Positions 7,157-14,386 of a stretch of 20,950 bases of DNA are shown one piece after another. Source of the stretch: Solimonas sp964507195 (GTDB lineage Bacteria > Pseudomonadota > Gammaproteobacteria > Nevskiales > Nevskiaceae); contig CAZDPA010000061.1 of assembly GCA_964507195.1 (NCBI GenBank), positions 1 through 20,950 on the forward strand, written 5' to 3'. Numbering within the stretch: the first letter of the stretch is position 1; the number at the start of each line of letters is the position of its first letter. The notes under the pieces were generated by a model, which was not told the origin of the DNA, searched no databases, and worked only from the letters and a program-made list of their open reading frames with translations. A program made the translations under genes and the position numbers.

Positions 7157-7759
7157 ATGGAAACGGCAAAGGTATGGGTTCTCGCGATACTGATCACGAT
7201 CGGATCGGCGTGGATGCTGATCGGCCAACTGCCGCCGCTCAGACCTGAATCGGCAACCGTGATGCAGGCTGAGGGCGTTGCACCCACCGACGCTCCAGCG
7301 GCCGCCACCACGATGCCAGCGATACAAACTGACTCACCGCCGTTGACCGTGGAGCAACTGCGAGCGGCATGCGTGGCAGAAGTTCGGGTCGCCGGCAAAC
7401 CCTCAAGGAACGCATCGACTGCCTGCGCCCGCTATGAAGCCGCCGTAGCGCACGGAGGTGATACATCGATCAATGTCGCCGACGCCCCAGAGTATCGATA
7501 CGACACGCCGCAAACGCGCCCGCGGCCACGCCAGGATCAGCGGGTCCGACCTACGCTCATCGCTTACGAATGCGGCAACCACTCATACGGTTCCATTGCG
7601 TTCCGCAATTGCCGCGCGACCGAAAAGAAGCGGCTGATGGCAGCATGCCGTCGAGGCAAGCAAAGCGCAGAGCGCGCCCAGGGGGAGCTGCGAGCTTCCA
7701 GCTGGCCTGTAGCCGTTGCGAACTGTCGCGTCGCTGATCTCTACGAAATCATCAAGTAG
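7157..7759 (+). CDS. Membrane-anchored six-Cys protein, unknown function
   Basis: This 200-residue protein is not recognised. One N-terminal hydrophobic helix at about 6-24 (VWVLAILITIGSAWMLIG) with few preceding residues suggests a signal anchor or uncleaved signal. It is followed by a Pro/Ala-rich linker and a polar region with six cysteines (an even number, so disulfides are possible in the periplasm), including AYECGNHSYGS and VANCRVADLYE near the end. The start is ATG 7157, preceded by GAGGAAG at suitable spacing; an upstream in-frame ATG at 7079 lies within the hipB operators and lacks a ribosome site. It is divergent from hipBA and its upstream region holds HipB-type operator 3, so HipB may also affect it. 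It could be an accessory cargo gene unrelated to HipBA. Confidence 0.7.
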   Translation: METAKVWVLAILITIGSAWMLIGQLPPLRPESATVMQAEGVAPTDAPAAATTMPAIQTDSPPLTVEQLRAACVAEVRVAGKPSRNASTACARYEAAVAHGGDTSINVADAPEYRYDTPQTRPRPRQDQRVRPTLIAYECGNHSYGSIAFRNCRATEKKRLMAACRRGKQSAERAQGELRASSWPVAVANCRVADLYEIIK

Positions 7760-7763
7760 AAAA

Positions 7764-7790
7764 GCCCCGGAAAGGTCGGGGCGTTTGTTG
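7764..7790 (+). terminator. Terminator after the six-Cys gene
   Basis: The stem GCCCCG/CGGGGC (7764-7769 / 7777-7782) is followed by GTTTGTTG. It lies four bases past the stop codon. Confidence 0.75.
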
Positions 7791-7827
7791 TACAGCCTTC
7801 TCGTTGTGCATGGAGCCTCTACAAAGC

Positions 7828-7934
7828 TCCGTTCGGGTCGAGTGTCGCGCGGCACGCGCGATGTATCGAGACCCCGGGGCTGAAGTGGCGGTCTCTCGAT
7901 ACACCGCCTGCGGCGGCACTCGAGACGAACGGAG
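7828..7934. repeat. REPIN-like inverted pair (family B, copies 2a/2b)
   Basis: The ends CTCCGTTCGGGTCGAGTG and CACTCGAGACGAACGGAG form an imperfect inverted repeat with 16 of 18 bases matching. Inside, TGTATCGAGAC faces GTCTCTCGATACA. Each half has its own small hairpin: TCGCGC/GCGCGA on the left and CCGCC/GGCGG on the right. This is the dimeric form of the element seen singly at 200-245. Confidence 0.8.
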
Positions 7935-7963
7935 GTCAGTGTGACAACCGCCCCTCACCCCGG

Positions 7964-7989
7964 CCCTCTCCCCACAGTCGGGGAGAGGG
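7964..7989. repeat. CCCTCTCCCC palindrome downstream of scoB
   Basis: A perfect 10-bp stem CCCTCTCCCC/GGGGAGAGGG has a six-base loop and is preceded by CCCTCACCCCGG. This is a dispersed palindrome common in Xanthomonadales-like genomes. It sits 24 bases beyond the scoB stop and may end or stabilise that transcript, though no T-run follows. Confidence 0.7.
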
Positions 7990-8013
7990 AGACTTCATTT
8001 GTGAGGCTACGCT

Positions 8014-8646
8014 CTAGCCGATATCGACCGGAGCGCCGGTCTTCTCCTGCACTTCCGCTGCGGTGACACCCGGCGCGAGTTCGATGAGCTTGAGGCCCTT
8101 GGGCGTCACATCTAGCACGCAGAGCTCGGTGATGATGCGGTTGACGACGCCGAGGCCGGTCAATGGCAGCGTGCACTGCTTGAGGATCTTGTGCTCGCCG
8201 CCCTTGGCGGTGTGTTCCATCAGCACGACGACGCGCTTGACGCCGGCGACGAGGTCCATCGCGCCGCCCATGCCCTTGACCATCTTGCCGGGGATCATCC
8301 AGTTGGCGATGTCGCCGCTGTCGGTGACCTGCATCGCGCCGAGGATCGACAGGTTGATGTGGCCGCCGCGGATCATCGCGAAGGAATCGGCGCTGCTGAA
8401 GAACGCGCTGCCGGGCACCGTCGTGATGGTCTGCTTGCCGGCGTTGATCAGGTCCGCGTCGACTTCGCTGTCCTTCGGAAACGGACCGATGCCGAGCAGG
8501 CCGTTCTCCGACTGCAGCCACACGTCCATGCCGGCGGGAATGAAGTTCGCGACCAGCGTCGGCAGGCCGATGCCGAGGGTCACGTAGAAGCCGTCCTTGA
8601 GTTCGCCAGCGGCGCGCTGGGCCANNNNNNNNNNGTTCCAGCTCAT
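8014..8646 (-). CDS. scoB: 3-oxoacid CoA-transferase subunit B
   Basis: This 210-residue beta subunit moves CoA between succinyl-CoA and acetoacetate or a related acyl acid (ketone-body or short-chain acid use), with subunit A, in the cytosol. The family signature LGIGLPTLVANFIP is at about 24-37, and the catalytic Glu is in SENGLLGIGP at about 46-55. The glycine-rich GAMQVTDSGDIANWMIPG region and the KGMGGAMDL motif also match. The start is ATG 8644-8646 with GGAG upstream. Ten undetermined bases (8625-8634) fall in codons 5-8. The reading frame and the spacing MSWN-4-AQRAAGEL fit the family exactly, so the gap length is probably right and the gene intact. Confidence 0.92.
   Translation of the reverse strand: MSWNXXXXAQRAAGELKDGFYVTLGIGLPTLVANFIPAGMDVWLQSENGLLGIGPFPKDSEVDADLINAGKQTITTVPGSAFFSSADSFAMIRGGHINLSILGAMQVTDSGDIANWMIPGKMVKGMGGAMDLVAGVKRVVVLMEHTAKGGEHKILKQCTLPLTGLGVVNRIITELCVLDVTPKGLKLIELAPGVTAAEVQEKTGAPVDIG
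8625..8634. other. Ten undetermined bases inside scoB
   Basis: A run of ten N lies within codons 5-8 of scoB. The frame is kept across it and the last unknown codon reads NTG, so it encodes Met, Leu or Val. Confidence 0.98.
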
Positions 8647-8657
8647 CTCTTACGCTC

Positions 8658-8747
8658 CGTCATTCCCGCGGAAGCGGGAAGCCATGTTGTTTGTGGTCGT
8701 CGCTGTCCTGGATCCCCGCCTGCGCGGGGATGACGCCTGCGGCGTCA
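8658..8747. repeat. Inverted repeat pair between scoA and scoB
   Basis: CGTCAT...(TTCCCGC-GGAA-GCGGGAA, 8663-8680) and (ATCCCCGC-CTGC-GCGGGGAT, 8712-8731)...ATGACG form an inverted pair of the family seen at 134-151. A further hairpin TGACGCC/GGCGTCA (8731-8747) contains the scoA stop codon. It occupies almost the whole gap between the two subunit genes. Confidence 0.8.
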
Positions 8748-9440
8748 TTTGCTCACCGTGCGCTGTTCGATGCGCTTCTCAGGAGTGGGGTTGTGCACGA
8801 TGCGGTGCACGAAGATGCCGGGCGTATGGATCTGGTCCGGATCGAGCGCGCCGATCTCGACGATCTGCTCGACTTCGACGATCGTGACGCGGCCAGCGGT
8901 GGCCGCCATCGGATTGAAGTTGCGTGCGGTCTTGCGGAACACGAGGTTGCCGGACTGGTCCGCCTTCCATGCCTTGACCAGTGCAACGTCGGCGCGCAGC
9001 GAGCGCTCCATCACGTACTTCTCGCCGTCGAACTCGCGAATCTCCTTGCCCTCGGCGACGATCGTGCCGACGCCGGTCTTGGTGAAGAACGCCGGGATGC
9101 CGGCACCGCCAGCGCGCAGCTTCTCGGCGAGCGTGCCCTGCGGCGTGAACTCCAGCTCAAGTTCACCGGCTAGAAACTGGCGCTCGAATTCCTTGTTCCC
9201 GCCGACGTACGACGAGATCATTTTCCTGATCTGCCGCGTCGTCAGCAGCATGCCGAGGCCAAAGCCGTCGACGCCGGCGTTGTTGGAAATCACCGTGAGA
9301 TTCTTCTTGCCGCTGTCGCGCAACGCAGCGATCAGCGCCTCCGGAATTCCGCACAGACCAAAGCCGCCCACGGCGAGCGTCTGGCCATCTTCAACAACGC
9401 CCGCCAGCGCCGCTGCGGCGCTGGGATACAGTTTCTTCAT
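8745..9440 (-). CDS. scoA: 3-oxoacid CoA-transferase subunit A
   Basis: This is the 231-residue alpha subunit of the same CoA transferase. The N-terminal glycine-rich CoA-binding loop VGGFGLCGIPEALI is at about 24-37. SNNAGVDGFGLG, YVGGNKEFERQFLAGELELE and GGAGIPAFFTKTGVGT are all typical of the ScoA/AtoD/PcaI group. The start is ATG 9440 with AGGA upstream. It precedes scoB by about 98 bases, which is wide for subunit genes and is filled by an inverted repeat. Exact substrate (acetoacetate or 3-oxoadipate) cannot be read from sequence alone; ketoacid is the likelier default. Confidence 0.93.
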   Translation of the reverse strand: MKKLYPSAAAALAGVVEDGQTLAVGGFGLCGIPEALIAALRDSGKKNLTVISNNAGVDGFGLGMLLTTRQIRKMISSYVGGNKEFERQFLAGELELEFTPQGTLAEKLRAGGAGIPAFFTKTGVGTIVAEGKEIREFDGEKYVMERSLRADVALVKAWKADQSGNLVFRKTARNFNPMAATAGRVTIVEVEQIVEIGALDPDQIHTPGIFVHRIVHNPTPEKRIEQRTVSK

Positions 9441-9527
9441 GATGTGGATCCTGGTGGATTCGACTTGTGCTGCGGATTGTACTGCCGCCGCGCCATCACG
9501 CAGCGGGGGAATGCCCCCAGAGCTAGC

Positions 9528-10916
9528 TCACAGGGAGGCCAGGAAGCGGATCAGCTTGCGCCGCTGCTCCTTCGGCAATGCGGCCCAGCGGTCGCGCGCC
9601 GCCTGCGCCTCGCCGCCGTGCCAGAGGATCGCCTCGGGCAGATCGCGCGCACGGCCGTCATGCAGATACCCGGCGTCGGCGCCGGACACGGTCTTGAACT
9701 GGCTCAGCCCCCACAACGGTGGCGTACGCCAGTCAGCACCACCCGCCTCGAATTCGCGAACGCCGTCGGCCAGTCCTGGTCCCATGTCGTGCAGCAGCAG
9801 ATCCGTGTACGCAAAGATGCGCTGCCGCGACAACTCGGGGCTATCCGCAAATTCACCGGTTGTCCACTCGGGCTGATGACAGCTGGCGCAGCCGAGCTCG
9901 TGGAACAGCTGCTCGCCGGCGAGCACGTCGGGGCGGTCATGGTCGCGACGCGCCGGCACGGCCAGATGGCGCGCGTAGAACACCACCGCCTCGGCAATCT
10001 GCGGCTCCAACTCCGGCTCCGACCCCGGCTGCCCGCCGCTCGGCCGCGCGACGCATTCGGCCTGCGCTGCCGTGCAGGTTTCCGCCGGGAAGCGGGCGGA
10101 TGTGATGCCGATGTCGTTGACGAAAGCATCCAGCGCCTGCAGTTCGACACCGGGTTGCGTCGCCTTCCAGCCGAAGCGGCCGATGCCGCCGTCGGCCAGC
10201 CGGTTGAGGCGTCCGCCGTTGCGCGCTGCGTGCTGCTCCAGCGCCTGTTGCGGAATCGCTTCGAGCAGGCCGAGGCCGATCATCGATGGCGCGACGCGCG
10301 GGCTGATCACGACGTCTCCGGGCGCACCGTAGTGCCAGGCGTCGACCTGCAAGCGCGGTCGCCGCATCGGCACTTCGGTGCCGTCAGGCAGCGTCTCCAG
10401 GTGCTCGCTCCATTCGACTCCGACATCCGCCTCCGGCAGCACGCCCGGCAGCGCACGCAGCTGCAGATGACGGCCATACCGCGGATGCGCTGCGCCATCT
10501 GCCTGCGCGATGCGCAGCACGGCGGCGCGTATCGGCTCGCCTGCGCGCTGTGGCAGATGGCCGCGGCCATCGCGGACATGACAGTCCTGACAGCTGGCCG
10601 CCATGAACAGCGGACCGAGACCGTCGCGCGCCGACACCGACGCCGGCGCGCTGACCCAGGCCGACGTGAAGAAGGAATTGCCGAGCACGAACAGGCCGCG
10701 TTTGCTCGGCGGCAGATTGCTTGCCGGGTGCGAGAACGCCTCGGCCGACAAGGCGGTGCCGGGCTTGAGTGAGATATGCGTCGTATCACCGCCCGGCAGC
10801 GCGTGCGCCGGCAGGTTGTGCGTCTGCGGCGTCGGATAGTGCCCGGTACGCGGCGGCGTACTTTGCTCTCCGCAGGCTGCGAGCAACAGCACGATGACCA
10901 CGGCGCAAGCTCTCAT
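9528..10916 (-). CDS. Di-haem oxidoreductase (DHOR family) lipoprotein
   Basis: This 462-residue protein has a lipoprotein signal (VIVLLLAAC, lipidated Cys15) and two haem c sites, CQDCH (109-113) and CASCH (343-347). Conserved family stretches include SFFTSAWVSAPASVSARDGLGPLF, IGRFGWKA and TPPLWGLSQFKTVSG, with YLHDGRARDLPEAILWHGGEA near the C-terminus. The DHOR (DUF1111, 'thiol oxidoreductase') family is related to di-haem cytochrome c peroxidases and commonly lies beside imelysin genes. It probably acts in electron transfer or metal reduction on the periplasmic face. Its ATG overlaps the upstream imelysin stop (ATGA), so the two are coupled. Confidence 0.9.
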   Translation of the reverse strand: MRACAVVIVLLLAACGEQSTPPRTGHYPTPQTHNLPAHALPGGDTTHISLKPGTALSAEAFSHPASNLPPSKRGLFVLGNSFFTSAWVSAPASVSARDGLGPLFMAASCQDCHVRDGRGHLPQRAGEPIRAAVLRIAQADGAAHPRYGRHLQLRALPGVLPEADVGVEWSEHLETLPDGTEVPMRRPRLQVDAWHYGAPGDVVISPRVAPSMIGLGLLEAIPQQALEQHAARNGGRLNRLADGGIGRFGWKATQPGVELQALDAFVNDIGITSARFPAETCTAAQAECVARPSGGQPGSEPELEPQIAEAVVFYARHLAVPARRDHDRPDVLAGEQLFHELGCASCHQPEWTTGEFADSPELSRQRIFAYTDLLLHDMGPGLADGVREFEAGGADWRTPPLWGLSQFKTVSGADAGYLHDGRARDLPEAILWHGGEAQAARDRWAALPKEQRRKLIRFLASL

Positions 10917-12163
10917 TCGCCGGCATCCGGATGATGCGGATCGAGTGCGCCCAGGCCCAGACGCTGACCCAGCGTTTCAAGCAGCGCGGCCTCGGCCTGC
11001 AGCGCGGCGATCGCACCGCCGATCAGTTGCCCGCCCTGCGGATGCTCTGGCGCGATCAGCTGATCGAAGCGCTCGCCCTGCTCGCCCGCCTGCTGGATGG
11101 CGCGCAGCGCACTGCGGCTGCGCTCGAAGGCGCGATCGATCTTCATCGCGAGCGCGGCATCGCGGCGGCGCGCGAGGTCGGCGAGACTGGCATTGGCTTG
11201 CATGCCGCCATAGCGACCGTAGTAGAAGTTCTCGATGCCCAGCGCGTTGTAGTACAGCGAATTGTGCGTGTCGTCGGAGAAGCAGTCCTGCTCCTCTTCC
11301 GGTGCACGCGCCAGCAAGGCAACCTGCATGCGCTCACCGGCCAGCTCGGCGCTGGCCATCGTTGCCAGGCCGAACAGCACGCGGCGCAGACCTTCATCGG
11401 CATCGCCCTTGACGAGACGATCGCCATAGCTGCCGGACTGCGCGCCCCAGGTCGGGGTCATCTCGACCAGCGCCACGCGCAGCAGCTCGACGGCAGCGCT
11501 CAGGAATGCGCGGCGGCGCTCGCAGTGGCGTAGCGGCGCCGCGCGGTCACCATCCGTGCACTGCGCAGCGTCCGTCGCATAGTCGGTCCAGGGTCGCTCG
11601 CCCGCACCGGCGCCGTAGCCGTGCCGGTCCTGGCCCCAGAGCATGAACTCGATGGCATGAAAGCCGGTGGCGACATTGGCCTCGACATCGGCGCGGCCCT
11701 GCGCACTGATCAGCACCGACGGCTTGAGCGGGTCGGTGCGCAAGCTCAGGCCGCCGATCATCAGTTCCGTGCTGGCGATCAGGTTCGCCTGCGCCAGCGC
11801 ATTGGTCGGCGAGGCGGCGTAGGGCTCGGCGACATAGTCGAGAAAACCCTCGTCGACCGGCCAGGCATTGACGCCCAGCTCCCACTCGTCGACAAACCAG
11901 TTGCCGAAGCGCAGCGCCTCGGTCTGCGCGTAGGGCACGCGCGCCGCGCGCCAGGCGACGCGCGCCGCCTGCAGGGATTGCTCGCTGGGTTGTTCGACAA
12001 AATCGCCGACGGCGCGCTGCAGCTGTTGCGTTGCCGTCAGCGCATCGCTGTAGCTCGCGTACGCGACGGCCCTGTAGCCGTCGAGCACCGTGCTCACATC
12101 CACCGGCTGCGGCCGGCAGGCAGCACACAGCAGCGCCGCCAGCAGTACCGGTGTGTTGCGCAC
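10913..12163 (-). CDS. Imelysin (M75-like, IrpA family) lipoprotein
   Basis: This 416-residue protein has a short signal ending in LLCAAC (likely lipidated Cys16, with an imperfect lipobox). The imelysin signature GxHxxE is present as GFHAIE at 167-172, within GFHAIEFMLWGQDRHGYG. Other family traits are the WPVDEGFLDYV region and the DCFSDDTHNSLYYNALGIENFYYGRY segment. Imelysin-like proteins are periplasmic or envelope proteins tied to iron or haem uptake; peptidase activity is doubtful. The start is GTG 12163, four bases after the stop of the upstream phosphatase gene. It overlaps the following di-haem gene by four bases, giving a tight three-gene unit. Confidence 0.9.
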   Translation of the reverse strand: MRNTPVLLAALLCAACRPQPVDVSTVLDGYRAVAYASYSDALTATQQLQRAVGDFVEQPSEQSLQAARVAWRAARVPYAQTEALRFGNWFVDEWELGVNAWPVDEGFLDYVAEPYAASPTNALAQANLIASTELMIGGLSLRTDPLKPSVLISAQGRADVEANVATGFHAIEFMLWGQDRHGYGAGAGERPWTDYATDAAQCTDGDRAAPLRHCERRRAFLSAAVELLRVALVEMTPTWGAQSGSYGDRLVKGDADEGLRRVLFGLATMASAELAGERMQVALLARAPEEEQDCFSDDTHNSLYYNALGIENFYYGRYGGMQANASLADLARRRDAALAMKIDRAFERSRSALRAIQQAGEQGERFDQLIAPEHPQGGQLIGGAIAALQAEAALLETLGQRLGLGALDPHHPDAGE

Positions 12164-12167
12164 GCTG

Positions 12168-13286
12168 TTACCAGCCCAGCTCCTGACGGCTCAGCTGGAA
12201 CACCTCGATGGGCTGCTGCGGATTCAGGCCCTCGGCGTTGTCTCCATACCATTCGACGGTGATGCGGTCGCCGAGCAGCGAAGCCCACATGAAGCCGGAA
12301 GAGCCGCGATAGTCGGAGATGCCCTTGCTGCCCTTGCGCTCCTCGAAGCCGAGGTTGGACGCCGGCCGCGTCTCGGTGCGGCCGCCGGCTCCGGAGACGA
12401 TGAACTCGGTGCGCCCGCAGCTCTCGACCGGCTTGAGCCAGCGCAGGTCGTGCTCGTGGCCCTGGATGTGGAACTGCACGTGATCGCAGATCGCTTCCTC
12501 CATCGCCGCCTTGAACGACGGCGAACCGTCGCCGTAGTTGCCGTTGGAGATGTAGTTGTAGTGGCTCATCGAGATCTTCCAGCGCGCTGGCGACAGCCGC
12601 AGTGCCTCGGCAAGCCACTGGCGCTGGAACGCGCTGTCGTAGGCCAGGTCGACCGGAAGGCTGGACGAATCGCCATCGATCGTGTCGCTGTCCATCGTAA
12701 ACAGCTCCAACACCTCGCCCCAGCGATGCGTGTAGTAGCGCGCCGGCATGTTCCAGTTCGTGCTCGGCCGGTTGCTGCGGTAGTGGTATTCGACCTGGTT
12801 GTCACCAATGCCCGGCGACTGCCCGGTCAGTCCGTTGTCGTGGTTGCCGAGCACCAGGTAGAACGGGATGTTGACCGGCGCGTAGATGTCCTCGAACGCC
12901 GTATCGAACTGCCGGTCGGAAGGCGTCAGCGCGCCAATGAAATAGATGTTGTCGCCCGCAGCGGCCGCGAAGTGGCAGCCCGGATTGTCCGGCTGCGCCT
13001 TCTGCGCGCACAGCCCCGCAATGGTCTGTCCGAGCGCCGCCTGCACGCCGTTCTGTGTGCCGGCATCGCCGATGATGATGAAGTTGAGCGGCTTGGATGC
13101 GTCGTGCGGCGTGAACGCCGTGGTCGGCGGATGGACATTGCGGCTGTCCTTGTTGTCGGCAACCGGGGCCTGTGCGCCGCTGCCCGGATTCGCCGCACCC
13201 GGTGTTGTCGAGTTACCGCACGCGCTCAGAAAAACAGCGGCGGCCATGGCCGCAGCCACATGCCAGTTCTTGGTCTTCAAATTCAC
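12168..13286 (-). CDS. Purple-acid/TRAP-like metallophosphatase lipoprotein
   Basis: This 372-residue protein has a lipoprotein signal (AAAVFLSAC, Cys23). It carries the full five-block metallophosphoesterase set in purple acid phosphatase order: GDAG (73-76), GDNIY (111-115), GNHD (147-150), SHY with His242, and GHEH (276-279). The Tyr in GDNIY is the charge-transfer ligand of Fe-dependent purple acid phosphatases. It likely removes phosphate from an unknown ester in the envelope. The start is GTG 13286, behind a G-rich stretch. The gene leads a unit with imelysin and the di-haem protein, so an iron link (enzyme cofactor and uptake) is an attractive but unproven idea. Confidence 0.88.
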   Translation of the reverse strand: MNLKTKNWHVAAAMAAAVFLSACGNSTTPGAANPGSGAQAPVADNKDSRNVHPPTTAFTPHDASKPLNFIIIGDAGTQNGVQAALGQTIAGLCAQKAQPDNPGCHFAAAAGDNIYFIGALTPSDRQFDTAFEDIYAPVNIPFYLVLGNHDNGLTGQSPGIGDNQVEYHYRSNRPSTNWNMPARYYTHRWGEVLELFTMDSDTIDGDSSSLPVDLAYDSAFQRQWLAEALRLSPARWKISMSHYNYISNGNYGDGSPSFKAAMEEAICDHVQFHIQGHEHDLRWLKPVESCGRTEFIVSGAGGRTETRPASNLGFEERKGSKGISDYRGSSGFMWASLLGDRITVEWYGDNAEGLNPQQPIEVFQLSRQELGW

Positions 13287-13435
13287 ACCCCACCCCGGAA
13301 TTCAGTCGGAAATCTGAAGCCTTTCAGTTTGCCGACGGCACATGACGAAGTCGTGATGATTGCACAGGCCCGGCATCGCCCGCGCCCGGCTAGGACACCG
13401 CCCGCCAAGGACACGCCCGCATGTAGACTCTTCGG

Positions 13436-14371
13436 ATGCCACAGACCGATCCCGCAGGAACCTACCCCATCGGCACCCCCGGCCAGGCGTGGGGGCCAGC
13501 GGAAGTGTCCGCATGGCTCGCGCGGCAGTCGATCCAGCGCAGTTACAAGGCGGACGTGCTGACTGTGATCGACCGGCTGCGCGCCCGCTATGAAGTGCTG
13601 CAATACGGCCAGCTGGACCACGACCCGGCGCGATATCCGCTGTTTGCGCTCAGGAGCCACCACTGGCAGGACGACCTGCCGACCGCGCTGGTCACCGGCG
13701 GCGTACACGGCTACGAAACCAGCGGCGTCCACGGCGCGCTGCGTTTTCTCGATCAGCACGCCTTCAGTTTTGCCGGCCGGATCAATCTGATCGTCGCGCC
13801 CTGCGTGAGCCCTTGGGCCTACGAGACGATCCAGCGCTGGAACATGCATGCGGTCGATCCGAACCGTTCCTTCTTCGAAGACAGTGCGGCGCAGGAATCA
13901 GCCGCGCTCTGGCAGCTGATCGCGCCGCTGCGCGATCGGGTGCTGGTCCACATCGATCTGCACGAAACGACCGATTCCGACGAGTCCGAGTTTCGCCCGG
14001 CGCTGGCTGCGCGCGATGGCGTCGAGTTTGTTCCCGGTGAGATCCCGGACGGCTTCTATGTGGTCGATGACAGCGAGAGCCCGCAGACCGGGTTTCAGGC
14101 TGCGGTGATTGCGGCGGTTGCGAAAGTGACCCACATCGCTCCGTCCAGTGCTGACGGCGAAATCATCGGATCACCGGTCGTGGCTCCCGGTGTCATCGAG
14201 TATCCGTTGAGGCGCCTCGGCCTGTGCGCGGGCATGACCAACGCCCGCTTCAAGACCACCACCGAGGTCTATCCGGACAGCCCGCGGGCCAACGACGATC
14301 TTTGCAACGCCGCGCAGGCAACGGCGGTCTCCGCAGCGATCACTTTTGCGCTGTCTCATATGAATGCTTGA
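13436..14371 (+). CDS. M14-family zinc carboxypeptidase-like hydrolase
   Basis: This 311-residue cytosolic enzyme has the M14/AspA-type metal site: GGVHGYETSG supplies His91 and Glu94, HIDLHETT supplies His176, and TTTEVYPD supplies the catalytic Glu277. DPNRSFF (141-147) gives the usual substrate-carboxylate Asn-Arg pair. There is no signal peptide. It probably cleaves a C-terminal residue or an N-acyl amino acid; the substrate is unknown. The start is ATG 13436, and the gene diverges from the phosphatase gene with about 150 bases between. The UbiB-like gene follows 15 bases downstream. Confidence 0.88.
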   Translation: MPQTDPAGTYPIGTPGQAWGPAEVSAWLARQSIQRSYKADVLTVIDRLRARYEVLQYGQLDHDPARYPLFALRSHHWQDDLPTALVTGGVHGYETSGVHGALRFLDQHAFSFAGRINLIVAPCVSPWAYETIQRWNMHAVDPNRSFFEDSAAQESAALWQLIAPLRDRVLVHIDLHETTDSDESEFRPALAARDGVEFVPGEIPDGFYVVDDSESPQTGFQAAVIAAVAKVTHIAPSSADGEIIGSPVVAPGVIEYPLRRLGLCAGMTNARFKTTTEVYPDSPRANDDLCNAAQATAVSAAITFALSHMNA

Positions 14372-14386
14372 ACCGGGCCACCTCCA

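Noticed and set aside
8749..9876. 375-residue open frame on the plus strand
   Set aside because: Runs antisense through scoA and into the di-haem gene; Ser/Ala-rich with no motif.
9444..10772. 442-residue open frame on the plus strand
   Set aside because: Antisense of the di-haem oxidoreductase, which carries two haem motifs and a lipobox.
12090..13562. 490-residue open frame on the plus strand
   Set aside because: Antisense shadow of the imelysin start, phosphatase and their upstream region; the minus-strand phosphatase has all five metal motifs.
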